Shown: piece by piece, positions 38,950-51,073 of the stretch | How the letters are laid out: each line of letters starts with the position of its first letter | Numbering within the stretch: position 1 is the first letter of the stretch | NCBI GenBank assembly: GCA_019914995.1 | Contig: CM034132.1 | Coordinates: 2,048,501 to 2,112,500, forward strand | Direction: 5' to 3' | Length of the DNA: 64,000 bases | Source: Acanthochlamys bracteata | Lineage: Eukaryota; Streptophyta; Magnoliopsida; Pandanales; Velloziaceae | Translations under genes and position numbers: made by a program | Notes under the pieces: model-generated | What the model saw: the letters and a program-made list of their open reading frames with translations, nothing else | Told to the model about the DNA's origin: nothing | The model's database searches: none

Positions 38950-40208
38950 TCATGATCCATTACTCCTGACGCTCTTGAGAAAGGAACTGCTCTTTGTGAT
39001 TTCCCGCAGCGGTTTCTTAGTGAAGCGGATGATGTTGTAAGCCCAAGCACCAGCCACAGCGCCACAGACTGGTCCAACGATGTAAACCCAGATGCCTTTA
39101 TAATGATTCTCTACAATGGCAGGGCCTATACTCCTTGCCGGATTCATTGATGCTCCCGATATCGGTCTGTTTTAAGTATCAGAATGTATAAAGTCTCAGA
39201 CATGCCAAACGGAGCCAAAAAAAGGAACGTTAAGATGTATAGTTGCTTACCCTGCGAACATAACGTTAAGTAAGACGGTTGCGCCAACTGCTAGACCAGC
39301 AAGTTCACCAATCTGCAGTCATATAACTTTCTATCTCAATCAATTCAATATAGAAAAGAAACAATTTTAATGATACTTGCTTACAATATTCATGTGTTTA
39401 ATTTAAAGGATTTTTGCTTACCGCACGGTTATCTGTAGCAACACCGGAGACGACAAACATGAGATAGAATGTTATTATGAACTCTAGCACCAGTGACTGC
39501 ACATCAGATCCTGCTGGAGCAGTTCCAAAGAAACGTTGTCCGCCAAAGAGCAAGCGGAGAGTAAGACTTGCCAGCGAGGATCCTACCACTTGTGCTGTAA
39601 CATATGGCACCACCTGCAAGATCAAAAACTGTTACAACTTTGAAATCGTCAATCTTGCTGCAGCAATTTTTTGTTGACACGCAATCAATGAACCTGTTTC
39701 CATGGAAATCTTCCACAAGTAGCGAAAGCAATGGTAACAGCAGGATTGAAGTGTGCACCGGAGATGTGTCCTACGGAGTACACCATGACCATGACAGCTA
39801 GACCCCAAACGATGCTTATGCCCGGGAAAGTTATCGTTCCCTTGCTCAGGTTCACTGCCACTGAACCACATCCGGCGAAGATCAAAAAATAAGTTCCGAA
39901 AATCTCAGCAATCACCTGAATAACAAGAATGAACATGAAACAACCGAGTGCTTGATCACATACATGTAAAGAACTAGTATGAATCAAGTAAGCAAGCAAA
40001 CTGATATAAATCCACATACCCACAAGTAAGACTACTGCAAATCTGAAGAATTGAATAATCACATATATACCTTTTGTAAGAAGGGAACAGAAAGCAACAG
40101 CCCACAGTCCTTGGCATAGCCATGGGTAGTAGCAGCAAAATCTTCTCTTCCAACGCTGCCTTCTTCCATAGCCATCTGATTATGTTCTGTACCGTTACCA
40201 GAAGCCAT
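38950..40208 (-). CDS. NIP aquaporin (nodulin-26-like intrinsic protein, subgroup I)
   Basis: It is a six-helix membrane channel; NIP subgroup I proteins pass glycerol, ammonia, lactic acid or metalloids and sit mainly in the plasma membrane or ER. Minus-strand exons in order are 40208-40071, 39915-39694, 39613-39422, 39312-39251 and 39166-38950, giving 276 aa, the usual size. Both half-helix motifs are intact: NPAVT from residue 103 (HISGAHFNPAVT) and NPARS from 213 (GPISGASMNPARS). A Trp at about 83 (GISIVWGLA) and the Arg after the second NPA match the W-V-A-R selectivity filter of subgroup I. The C-terminus KPLREITKSSSFLKSVR carries the SxSF phosphorylation region of NOD26-like proteins. 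Helix and loop wording is close to both NIP1 and NIP4, so the symbol is left open. All introns are short. Confidence 0.95.
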
Positions 40209-40287
40209 GTCTTTCAATCTCTTTCTTTCTCTCTTTCAATTCACTGCTATATATGTATGGACAGCAAACTGTTGAATCTTAGGCTTC

Positions 40288-40295
40288 TATTTATA
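40288..40295 (-). promoter_or_regulatory. TATA box of the NIP gene
   Basis: TATAAATA on the minus strand lies about 80 bp upstream of the NIP start codon, with a CT-rich leader between them. Position and match are good; no transcription start evidence is available. Confidence 0.6.
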
Positions 40296-40299
40296 AGCA

Positions 40300-41808
40300 C
40301 CAAACACTAACTAAAAAGTTGAAGAAAAAGAAGAGATTGAAGAAACTAACGCTCAATCTTTCTCAATTCACACTCCGCTATGTAGTTGTACTTGTACTTG
40401 AATGCATGCGTATTACTTGGACTTTATGAATCCGGATTGAGATAAAGATCTGTTTACTCCTAAGAAATGATTCGACAATAAAATTTTAAATAGTACATTT
40501 TTAACAAAAAAAAAATAAATTTATAAGAGTTTATGAAGTAAATATAAAAAAAATTATTTGAACATGAAAGGAACAAGTTTTTTTTGGGGATTAATTAATT
40601 CCTGATAATAAACAAGCCCAGTGGAAGACAAGCATTCGTGACTGCTAGCTACAACCACCCACCACCTACAATTTCACACAAGCAGCTTTCATTCATTTAT
40701 TTTTTATAATGATCCAACTATACAATTAATAATCTTTCTTTGATTTAAAATGTCATGTACCTCCTTTTCCTGTGCATGGAAGGAATTAAAAGTCAATTCA
40801 CGGAATTTTTTTCTTTTTTTTTTTGAGACTCATGTGTTGTTTCGTTACTGTGGATTGAATACTTAGAAACCTACTTACATAGCATAATTGCATAAGATTA
40901 ATTTGATGAAGAATAAAAGTAATGTGATCTCATGAAATGAATAATATTTTGTCCCAGAAATGTTGGAAGGAGATACAACTGATTATTAGTTAATAAACAT
41001 TTCTACTGAATTCTAACAAGTCAGAGAGTTCTGCTGTCATTTTGGTGATCTAACATCTTAGGAATTTAAATTATTCACAGATCCATATTACAAAAGATTT
41101 CTACTGTAAATCTTTTAATGTTTTTGTTTAAATCATGAGCATGTTTGACGAAAAAGAAAAAGCTCCCATTAAAATTCTTTTTGACAAATTGCACAAGAAT
41201 CTCATATATGGAGATAAATGTGTTGAAAAATTATGAGCTTTTTTCATGCATGCGTAAAAATAAACACCAACGACTTGCTAGTTGCTGCATCTTTCACTGC
41301 CTGCTAATGGGAGTTGAAATTATTTACGTATTTTGTGGACAAATTTCAATCTTTGATTCAGTCAAGAGGCTAAACCTTGTCGTCGGTGGTTGCCGCTCTT
41401 CTAGACGGTAATCGATTCACGACAAAAAAGTAAATAAAGGAGGTGTTTGTGTTTTTGTTATGTTTGTCTACTGGAATTTTTTTTTTCATAAGAAGATGAT
41501 GAGAATTTATCTATTCATGCATATCACATGAAAGCTCCAAAAAGGAGTCAAAACAAAAGAGCAAGCTGCATGTGATGGAAAAATAAAAAAATAGGTTCTA
41601 AAATTCAAAACTGAAATTTATCCAAATTGGTTCCTGATTTATGTAACAAAATTGGACTTTGTCTATAAAAGATAAAAAAAAACTCTATTAATGGATGAGG
41701 TGGTGGTTTAGAAGGTTATGAAACATGTGAAAATTTTATATGATCATCTGGATAGTGTATTCTGTTTTCTAACCTTTGACTAACGCCTTTGCGGAATTTT
41801 AACAAACA
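40300..41808. other. Intergenic region upstream of the NIP gene
   Basis: This is AT-rich promoter-side DNA with no recognised gene. Short frames such as the 88-codon one near 41145-41411 do not resemble any protein I know. Confidence 0.5.
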
Positions 41809-41816
41809 ACAATGAG

Positions 41817-42677
41817 TAGGGATGGCAATATGAGTTGATAGATCGATTTCGGGTTAATTCATTTAATAATCGGGTCAAATTCGTTCAACCATAATCCAAT
41901 CTATGAATTTATACGGATCAAAATTATCAACCCTAACCTAACCTACTAATAACCGGGTCAAATTCGGGTCGACCCATTTAATAATTAAAATTATTAATTA
42001 TTAATTTTATATTTTTAAGCTTCAACGAAATTATAAGATCAGTTTGAATGGAAGTGTACGATATTTTTACTGACGAGATATAATTATGTCCGACAAAATA
42101 TGCATTCCTTAATATCTTCATCGGTAATTAAAATATTCATAAAAAATATTATTTTTATTTTTTGAAAATATATGATAACAGCTGAAATTTATGATTATAA
42201 ATACATATTAATAATTTCAATAAAAAATTTGATAAATATATCTATCTAACAAAATTTTCATAAAAATCTTTATACAAAATCTAAATTCGTCATTAAAAAT
42301 ATCTACATAGTAATACTTTCGATAGTATTATAATTTTCATCTTACACTAATTTTACTAAAGTATAAAAATAAAAAATTAATTATAAATACAATATAATTT
42401 AATAGTTTGTAAATAACTATTATTGATTATTTTTATTGTCAATATTTTATTATATGGTACGAAAAAATCAAGAATTGTTATTTCAAAAGATAACATTTCG
42501 GATTGGTAGGTCAATTTCGGATTAACTCGGATCGACCCATTTAATAATCGGGTCAAATTCGTTCAACTTTAACCCAACCCATATATTTATATGGATCAAA
42601 TTTTTCAATCCTAATCCTGATTAAACAGATCGATTTCGGATTATATTTTCGGGTCGGATCATATATTGCCACTCCTA
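41817..42677. mobile_element. Complete non-autonomous hAT-like transposon
   Basis: The 861-bp unit starts TAGGGATGGCAATAT and ends ATATTGCCACTCCTA, inverted repeats with two mismatches in 15. A perfect 8-bp duplication ACAATGAG flanks it (41809-41816 and 42678-42685), the length typical of hAT elements, whose ends also begin TAGNG or CAGNG. About 120 bp near each end share a direct-repeat block containing TTTAATAATCGGGTCAAATT, GTTCAAC and ATTTATANGGATCAAA. The interior is A/T-rich with no transposase frame. A further copy of one end is at 1-146. Confidence 0.85.
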
Positions 42678-42685
42678 ACAATGAG

Positions 42686-43357
42686 CACGAAGAATTTGGT
42701 TTCTACTCCAGGAGTCGTCTAGCAAAATTTTTTATTTTTTAATAAATTTTTGTCATAGCTATTTTTTTAAAAAAATATAAATAAATTAAATGTAATATAT
42801 ATATATATATATATATATATAGCGATGGCAAATGATTTATAATATTTAGCGACCGTTTGACAAAGCTGTCATCTCATTTTCATCAATTTATTAATTTTTT
42901 ATTTTCTAATAAACTTTCTAATCATTTTAAAATTTTAAAAAACAATTAGCTACAGATATTATAAATTATATATATATAAATTTATTATTTTTTATTCAAA
43001 AAGTATATTTCCTTTTAGAAAATTTAAATATATTTTATTATTGGAAAAAAGGCTTTATTTTAACCAACCCAAACGTTCCTTTTAGATTTTGCCGCACACG
43101 AGGGTAACGGTCTGACTGTGGTGGATCCCAATATGCTCGAAGATAATGTAGGCCCAAAAAGAAAAGCCCATCCCACTTATTAGCAAAAAGTAGGAACGAA
43201 CTCAAAAGCCAATTAAAAACGAAAGAGTCCCATCAGACCGTTGGTCCGATTAACATTCAAAATTTCAAATCTTTCAAGAATCAAAACAAAATTCTACTTC
43301 GATTCTTCGAAATTTCATTCCTTCTTCTGTAATCTCAAAAGCTTCAAGAAATCAACA
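42686..43357. other. AT-rich DNA and promoter of the phosphatase gene
   Basis: Bases 42720-43060 are A/T-rich with a microsatellite. GGCCCAAAAAGAAAAGCCCA at 43151-43170 gives two TGGGCY site II motifs on the reverse strand about 190-210 bp upstream of the start codon. Confidence 0.5.
42798..42823. repeat. (TA)n microsatellite
   Basis: About 25 bp of TA dinucleotides lie shortly after the hAT-like element. Confidence 0.9.
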
Positions 43358-44224
43358 ATGGTTTCCAAACTTCTCAAACGAACTCAGACGAAATCACCGA
43401 AACCAAGCCCCAAATCACTCTCTCGCCGTTTCGCAGGAACCAGCCGGAGAAAATCTCCGCGTTCATCTCCTCTCAAGAATCTCAGTGCTGCCTCCTCGGC
43501 CGCTATCCGCTCTTGCCGTCGCCGGCTATTTCGCGCATTTTCTCGTCTCGCTGTTCTTAGCACTCCTGTAAAACTCCGTCAATACGGGTTCCACCGTCTC
43601 CGGCAAGCCCCAGAATCCTCACCGGCGTTGACTACTGATACCGTTAGCCGACCGCTCCCTCCGCCTGCCATTCAAGAAACAAAGACCATTTTCCTCGACC
43701 TAGATGAAACACTAGTTCATTCGCAGACCGATCCACCACCGAAGCATTACGATTTCATCGTTCGACCAGTCATCAATGGGACAATTATTCCGTTCTATGT
43801 TATTCGTCGCCCTGGTGTTGATGAATTCCTCAAAGAACTCTCCGCACGGTTCGAGGTCGTTGTATTCACTGCTGGGTTGAAAGAGTACGCTTCTTTAGTG
43901 CTCGACAGGCTTGACCCTACCGGGAGATTGATTTCACACCGATTGTTTCGTGATTCGTGCACGGAAATCGATGGAGTTTTTGTCAAAGATTTGTCAGAAA
44001 TCGGAAGAGACTTAGGGAGGGCGGTGATCATTGATGATAACCCGAACGCTTACATGCGGCACAAGGCAAATGCAGTTCCTGTGATTCCATTTGTAGATGA
44101 TCTTAATGACAAGGAACTCTACAGAGTGATCAAGTTCTTCGATATTGCTGTTCGCTATGAAGATATGCGAGATGCTATAGCTTATTATTTATCAGAAACC
44201 AGAGAACAGAAGAACAATGATTGA
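43358..44224 (+). CDS. SCP1/FCP1-like phosphatase (HAD superfamily, NIF domain)
   Basis: It is a HAD-type Ser phosphatase related to the small CTD phosphatases that act on RNA polymerase II or other nuclear proteins. The gene is intronless and encodes 288 aa. The start is the ATG reading MVSKLLKRTQTKS; the frame is open further upstream but only from a non-ATG codon. The N-terminal 100 residues are very basic and rich in Ser and Arg, as in several plant SCP-like proteins, and may act in nuclear targeting. The catalytic DxDx[TV] motif is in TKTIFLDLDETLVHS at about residue 110. Later motifs are RRPGVDEFLKELS, VVVFTAGLKEYASLVLDRLD, the H-R-L-F-R-D-S-C block and AVIIDDNPNAYMRHKANAVP, all intact. 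Substrate specificity cannot be read from sequence. Confidence 0.93.
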   Translation: MVSKLLKRTQTKSPKPSPKSLSRRFAGTSRRKSPRSSPLKNLSAASSAAIRSCRRRLFRAFSRLAVLSTPVKLRQYGFHRLRQAPESSPALTTDTVSRPLPPPAIQETKTIFLDLDETLVHSQTDPPPKHYDFIVRPVINGTIIPFYVIRRPGVDEFLKELSARFEVVVFTAGLKEYASLVLDRLDPTGRLISHRLFRDSCTEIDGVFVKDLSEIGRDLGRAVIIDDNPNAYMRHKANAVPVIPFVDDLNDKELYRVIKFFDIAVRYEDMRDAIAYYLSETREQKNND

Positions 44225-45348
44225 ATACGATATCTATTTACTCGTTGATGGTTCGTGATTGTTGCATCATTGCTAATCACTCAACATTTTGAGTTGAGAT
44301 CAATGTACTACATTTAATTTGTTCTTCAATCTTTTTCTATCCGATTGTAAACTTATTTTGTCAGCAGTGTACTTCTGCTACTCTTCGAATTGTTGATCAA
44401 ATCTAGTTGCTGTTTATTCATGGCAATATGATCCCATGCAAGAAAGAAGGGTTCATTTATTGATACAACTGGTACATGTCCATGTAAGAACTATTTTCTC
44501 AAAATTATTGATAAATTAGCGCGTAACGTGGATCATATTTAGATAAAACTATTTCTTCGCTTCATATAGTCTTGCACAAGAACAGATACCGCATCAGGTT
44601 AATGAAACTCTTCCTTTTTGTTGAAAATTTTTTTATTAGACAAAGCAAGGATTCACCTAAGAAGGCAAGCGTCACGCTCAGTAGTGAAAGAAACAGTAGC
44701 ATTGCATTGCCTAGTGACACTAAAGGCAAAGATGAGGTTGATTGCCGAGTTCTGTATCATGAGTCCTTTGAGACAGTTCAATGGAGCTTTTCTGAAACGA
44801 GAGTACTTTTATTTATTAAAAAAATAAGCTCTTTTTTTTAACTAAATAATAATAATAATTATTATCTAGATGATCATAAAAAGTGTATTGAAAAATATGA
44901 ATTAAAAAATTAATTTTCTGAAAAGCTTAGCACCAGTGCAGCAGACGGCACTTATAAGTTGTTCACTGCCTACTACTGGTAGTTTAGAGAATAAAGGCGT
45001 GGACGAAGAGAAAGATTGCAGATGAGTGAAAAGGACTTGAAGCCATCTCTGAAATTTGTCTAGTTTGAATCTAGCTGTAGCGTTTGGGTGTAAGCCTTTA
45101 TAAACAGGAAACGACTCTGATCGAGTTTTAAAAGGCGACAAATTAGATTGTTACTGAACAAGATAAAGAATGATTGAATTAAGACAACGTGCTGTATTTT
45201 TAATTTCATATGACAATTTTAGGTCGATGTTAGTTGCCATCTATCTCGTGCATATGTAGAACATAGTGATAACAGTTCCTCACAGCTGAAATGCTTCAGA
45301 ATTCAAGATGCTTATTATCAGATACAGGTATGTATCCATTGATTGAGC
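44225..45348. other. Intergenic region with unexplained coding-like patches
   Basis: A plus-strand patch at about 44639-44810 reads RQSKDSPKKASVTLSSERNS and onward without stops. A minus-strand frame at 44902-45141 reads MSPFKTRSESFPVYKG and onward. Neither is recognised. They may be decayed exons linked to the HSP20-like pseudogene next door, or chance. Confidence 0.3.
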
Positions 45349-46789
45349 CTACTTATTAGATATAGCACACCTTATCTCATCAAGCTCTACTCGTATCTCA
45401 GAAACTCTTACACCGGGAACTTCTACAGTCAGGTCATAGCTTGAAACAGATTCTGCAACATCAATCCGCGGAGACCGACTTGCGTCTATATCTAATAGAT
45501 CGATCAACATGCTAGTATAAAGATACGTGCCAACTCTTTTGAACTTTCAATTGATCAACTTCAACAAGTTAATTAGACCTGTTGTTATTGAATACTCTTT
45601 TGAGTAGAGCAGAAAATTCACGTCTTTTTCATTCTTTCCAGCTAATGGGCGGAGACTCAGTTGACAACAAGTCGAAGCTCTGCACAATAGAGTTGTTCAA
45701 AGAAGATTGAGATGAGTCTACCCCAGCTTTTCTTGAAAACATTGGTTCTCCGCAACCATGGTACAAGTGTACAGCATTTCTTCATTTGCTGTTGAGGCAT
45801 CAAATTTGGGACTCAGTTCTGAGTAATTCAAGAACAACAGAGGAAACAACTTTGCGTCAGCGTGCTATATGGATTTTATAGCGCCATCGTGCTCTGTTGT
45901 GATCAATCTTCTATTACCAGCAACAAGAGGTTGCTAACAACAAGCATAACTGCTGAGGATGATGCAAGAATTACCCCTTCACTGGTTGCACAAAGAAACC
46001 TTGACATTCAGCACTTTGAGATAAAAAAGCAGCTTAGTATCATGCCGCACACCGTAAGTAGTACTGAGAGTACTACTGCAACTCTTGAATCAATACCAAA
46101 TTCCATAAGAATAACTTAAAATCAACCTCAAATCTACAGCATCTGTAATGGAATTCAGTTTTCAACATACATACATATCATTGGGAACAGATTTGAGTTG
46201 GGTAGAGACATGTCGCCGTTACCGGCACCAGCAGCAGCATGGTGAAGGATTCTATTCACTCTCCTTGCTGCAACTTCTTTCTCCGTAAAATTCTTTGTTT
46301 ATCTTCTTCATTTCCTTTTTTTTTTTTTTTTTCTCTTCAGATTCAGAATCTTTCCCTGATATTTAAATCAGAAAAAGAAAGCCTATGAGATTGTTTTTTG
46401 GGGAATAAGATTTTTGCATTCGACGAATAACATATTGACGTGTTTAAACTCTCTACATATCTCACTATTTGAAGAGATCTCTGTATCCTGCTAATTAGTT
46501 GGGCTGTTATAAGCCTTTGTTAAACTACGGTTGTTTCACAATTATGCGTTGCTTCAGCAGCTCAAACTCTTAGAAACTACGATTCTTTTACTTCTTTTTT
46601 TTTCTTTTGGTCCATGCCCAAATTTTTTCTAGAAACTCTTTCTGGCGTCTGTCGGTGCTCAGACACATGACCAGACTTGATAAGTACCAGAGGTGGATAG
46701 TGTTCTTCAAGTCCATGTACAGATAAAGCTCTCAAGTATTGTACAGATTCAATAGAACGGGAACGATGTAGCCTGAATTGGCTTGGCAT
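45349..46789 (-). pseudogene. Broken HSP20-like (alpha-crystallin domain) gene
   Basis: On the minus strand, 45510-45349 reads SRSPRIDVAESVSSYDLTVE followed by VPGVRVSEIRVELDE, the first half of an alpha-crystallin/HSP20 domain, then a stop. The second half is not found. Upstream on the same strand lie further coding-like pieces: MPSQFRLHRSRSIESVQYLR with ALSVHGLEEHYPPLVL (46789-46600), RILHHAAAGAGNGDMSLPN (near 46260-46190), and FSRKAGVDSSQSSLNNSIVQ with SFDLLSTESPPISW (near 45750-45635). The last piece needs a frame change relative to the preceding FDASTANEEMLY. The pieces are in the right order for one gene of the plant HSP20-like group that includes the IDM2-type proteins. Truncation and frame breaks suggest a pseudogene. 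The family call for the HSP20 part is fairly sure; that all pieces form one gene is inference. Confidence 0.5.
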
Positions 46790-46799
46790 CTATGGTATT

Positions 46800-47878
46800 C
46801 CATGTAGAAGAGTATGTAGAAACATGGTTGCTTTGATTGAGAAAATGTACGTTATTTTTCCCTTTTTTTTTTATGTTACACTTCCATCGTGTGATTAAAT
46901 TGACAGCAGATAAGTCACAGAAGGTGTTTGAAAGTGCTTATTAAATAAAAATTTTTTAAAATAAAAATATTTTTATCTTATTTAAAAAATAAGTACTATT
47001 TTTTATTAATAATAAAAATAAATAATTATAAAAATATATAACATAAATTATTTTTTTATTTTTAAATTTATTATAAAATATTTATTAAAAAAATAAGAAA
47101 TAAAATGAAACGTTGCAACGCCAAACGCGGCCACAATCACTTCATCACAAAGTACATGAAGAATATACGAATTTCACAACTTTAGAAGGTGATACTGGAG
47201 GTTGTTTGCCAAATTCATGCTAGAGCCTACAGGTTGCTCGACTCAATACCCCATTGCCTACTATTCTCAAAGCAGCATTCTGAAGGAAGATTAACAAAGC
47301 AGCAAAGGTTGCTAGTTCGTTGATGTCTTACTTTGTTGCAAGGCAGTAAAATGGCTATTTTGTGGAAATCAACACATTTGCCAGTTTTCCACTGTTTACT
47401 TGAAGAATATAAAGAAAATTAGCCATACCAGAACATAATCAATCAGCTGACTCCACTGATATATGAGGGCCTCTGAAATCAAGATAACAAATCATGGATA
47501 TGAAAGCAGTTTGCAAGAAATCAATACAAGCTAAAGAAGATACCACATTTACCACTTCGAGAACAGAATTTTGAGTTACTATTATCAATAACAAGAAGTA
47601 ATTAGAGACTTGTCACATAGACAAAACAAACAGTAACTAGAGACTCAAGAATGCTTGGAGAGACGCCTTCACCATTGCCCTGATCAAGCTAGAAAAATGT
47701 ATGTCCTTTTTGAATTTCCAACCATGCATTTCAGGACAAGACAACACAAACAAACACGCCATCATATAAACCAACACGGTGCTTTACAGAGGAAAACATG
47801 TGAGGGTCTTCCCTTCTGTAACTACTCAAGACCAACAGAAACTTTAAACAATAACAAAAAAACATAAACAACTATATC
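46800..47878. other. AT-rich element and 3' region of the BZR1-family gene
   Basis: Bases 46925-47125 are an A/T-rich dispersed-family block that ends CGCCAAACGCGGCC. The remainder to 47878 has no recognised gene and probably includes the 3' UTR of the minus-strand BZR1-family gene. Confidence 0.5.
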
Positions 47879-50800
47879 TCAATGTTTATCAGGGATCTGC
47901 CTGGTCCTGGAACTCCCAAGAGTGAGCTCCAAGTCATCTGATCCACATTCTTCATGTATAGTCTCTCCTTCCCAAGGCTTGACCACTCCATTCGCAAGTT
48001 GATTGCCATTGCTACTGCTGCTCCCAAATGCGAACTCATCTGAGGTAGCATCCAGCATCTGAACATCCCGTCCAGTCATGCCTGGCAGAACAGGGGAGCA
48101 AGTACCACTTTGCCCGGGAGTCCACATCCTAGATGAGCTGTCACCAGCTGATGCATCTTCCTTGATGAAGCCAAATGGGTTTGGCGCAACGAGGCTAAAT
48201 GTAGGTGAAGTCGGGGTGCCAGAAGGGTTCTGGATGGAAACCAGCCATGACGGCTCAGAAATTATCTGGCGACCAGGGCTTGGAGGGGTAGAAGATGGCT
48301 GGCACATTCCAGCCCATGCTGTCTGGGCAGTAGACTCATCCCAGCCGGTCTTTAGACGGGGTGAGCGAGCAGTGGGAGTACTCAGAGGAGGGGTTACAGG
48401 AGCACTTATGGAGCCACCATGTATGTGGAGATGGTGGTAGTTTTGGAAATTCTTTGCTGAGGATGTAGAAGCAGATGATAGGTTCTTGAGCCACGGGATA
48501 AGAGAATTGACTTCAGTATCGTTAATAGGAGTACTGGTACTAGAGATATAAGGAGAAGCCTTGGGGCTAGGGAAGGAAGAAGAGGTTGGGCTAGGGTTAT
48601 ACGATGCGCATGGGCTTGGTTGGTATGATATACATGGGCTTGGTGTAGCCGAACCGCCAACAACATCCATTCTCTCCACTGGCTTGCATCCCTGGAACAA
48701 GAAGAGAAACAACACTTTAGACAGGATTTTTATCAACATATGCAACAAAAAATTCGAAGCAAACTTCCAGTGTGCATGCCATCATATACGTGAGATGAAT
48801 TTGAATTACCAAGTTGCATTTACAATTAGATTGCACCAGGAAATCGATCATGTTCAACAACGACCAGTTAAGAGCCAAATATGATCCATGCAATCCATGA
48901 AGATTTTAATAGTCAAACAATAATTTCTGGTTCTGTTAATAAGTAGAATTGGAACTAAAGCCTTCGTGGTTCCAAAGCTTTTGCCAGATCTTACCATACA
49001 CAGACGCATAGAATGTGAGGTTGGTCAGTCATTGATGATGTTGTGGGATCAGGTTTATAATTAATTTTGTCACAAGAGAATGCATTCTGAATGATAAGTT
49101 CAAGAGTGAGAATTACCGAAAGTCTGGGTACATAAAAGAAACTAGATTAGCTCCGATATGGCCCGATTAAGCACACACTTTCAGAGACTACAGGTTTCTG
49201 TAAAGAATTTAGGAAACAGTGTACTTCACACTCTATATTGCTAGCATGGGAATGTACTTATTGTATGAAAGAGCTGATCCTTCGGCCTTAAAGTCCTGAT
49301 GCTAGATTGCCATCACATATCCAGGTAAAGAGCTTGTATATATCCTAAATTCTGAGATATCCGGTCATTGTTAAGATAGAACTAACCACAAGCAAAAGTA
49401 GTAAAGCCATCAGTTTGCCTATTTTGTTTATTTTTTCATTTGCTAATGAAACAGAACATCATCTTCTAGAGCTAACAAATGCCAAAGTGTGGTCACATTT
49501 TCTTCTCCTACCTAATAAACCAACATGGTTTTACAGCTTACAGTAAATTTATAACACTATGAAACTGGGACGATTACATACTGATCCAATAATAGAAACA
49601 AAGGCCAACAAGAAGTAGAGAGAGTAGCATCTCATCTCATAGCTAGGAAGTGGAATAAGTGGTCAACCTAGAAACAGTAACAAGCACTAGTCCCAAGGTC
49701 CCCATTCTCCACTATGATGTAAAAAAAAAAACAAATAGTAATCAAAAGATAATTAACTAGTAGTTGGAAAAGTTAAAGCCTCTCCTGGATCCTGGTCTAC
49801 TCGAATGAATGAAAATTTAAAAACAATCATCAAAGATTCAAACTCTGGGGACAGTCTTTCACGTGCCACGACCTTTTCTTTCCCCCTTTAATTACTCTTA
49901 TTCCCATAATTTAATTAATTAAAAACATCAACAACAGCAAAAACTTTTAGTAAGTGAAGAAAGACAGCCGGTCGACTCTTTCAGAAGCCGAGCAGAAACT
50001 GTTTGCGGCTTTTCTTTTCCTTTCTTTGCTTTTGTTTTTCTTTCTTTCTTTTTTACCGCATAGAAAACTGTGCGACCAGAGGAAGAAAACAAAACAGAAT
50101 CTAAGAATTACAAAAGGCGCCCGGGTAACGTGTAATTTTGCTCTCTCTCTCTCTCTCTCTCTCTCATTCGTCTCAACCACTTGATCTCCGTTTACATGGC
50201 ACGAGAAATCTTCAGCATCAGGATCAGGTTAGCATAAATGTCGTGAACCAACGCACATACAAATTACAACAAACACCTCCAACCCATAAAAGATTGAATA
50301 TTTGACGAAGTGTTTTGTGAGGGTAAATTCGGAATTTGTGAAGAAAGGAAGGAGTCTAAAGATCAAGAACAATCAACAATGGCGTGTAGGTTAGTAAAAG
50401 CTAGAACGTTTAACACTGTGTACTACTAACCAAACAAACCCCAAATCTTTCTGATGTAATAAAAAAATCATAGAGGTTACTATATGACGCGAGCACGACA
50501 CTACATTTTAATTTCATTGATCCATAAATCTTCAACTTTTTGAAAATTTTGGAAAGATCAAGTTGCTACTTACTATCAGCAACCAACAACCCACAACTAA
50601 AACCTAATAGCAAGACCGCCGGCGGCGAACTACCCGGCGCATGTTAGTAAAAGTGAATCATCTCAACTAACATGCCCCAAACTTTTTTTGTCATCAAGCA
50701 TTTCCCATTTCAGAAAGCTCAAAACTAAATTTCCAACCAAATCAATGCAAATAATTCATATATCTTCTCTCCTCGAGTGAAACTAAAATCTAACCCAAAC

Positions 50801-51073
50801 ATCAGGACAGAACAACAGATCAGACAAAATCAATAAGTGTTGTTGGGTTTTGCGTACCTTGCGATAAGTAGTACCGTCGTCTTCAACAACCCAACCAGCC
50901 TCACGGCAAACAGCTTTAAGAACTTCGTTGTTATCACAATGTTTAGGTAGCTTGTAATTCCCATACATCCTCAACCCAGCAAATATCTTCGCCGCTATGG
51001 CTCTCCGTCTTCGTTCCCTTCTCTTGTTGTTCTCCCTTTCCCGCCATGTCGGCATCCGCGACCCAGATGTCAT
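47879..51073 (-). CDS. BZR1/BES1-family transcription factor (BEH-like)
   Basis: It is a nuclear effector of brassinosteroid signalling that binds E-box and BRRE sites. It has two exons, 51073-50858 and 48691-47879 (minus strand), the usual family structure, and encodes 342 aa. The N-terminal atypical bHLH domain (residues 1-72) starts [20 protein letters not shown] and includes [21 protein letters not shown] Ser/Thr/Pro-rich region follows ([20 protein letters not shown]) with many S/TxxxS/T sites typical of GSK3/BIN2 phosphorylation. Then come [13 protein letters not shown], a PEST-like [20 protein letters not shown], and the C-terminal EAR motif LELTLG at about 326-331. Wording is closest to BEH3/BEH4 rather than BZR1 or BES1, but the paralogue is uncertain. 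The 2.2-kb intron carries a (CT)n tract. Confidence 0.94.
50139..50165. repeat. (CT)n microsatellite
   Basis: An uninterrupted run of about 13 CT units lies in the intron of the BZR1-family gene. Arg-Glu or Leu-Ser repeat frames here are artefacts. Confidence 0.93.

Noticed and set aside
39477..39871. Several frames overlapping the NIP exons
   Set aside because: They are other-frame shadows or intron read-through of the aquaporin gene.
43241..43357. N-terminal extension of the SCP1-like phosphatase
   Set aside because: The frame is open, but it begins at TTG and has no ATG before 43358; it is more likely 5' UTR.
48078..48440. 120-codon plus-strand frame opposite the BZR1-family exon
   Set aside because: It is the antisense shadow of a Ser/Pro-rich coding exon whose minus-strand reading is clearly conserved.
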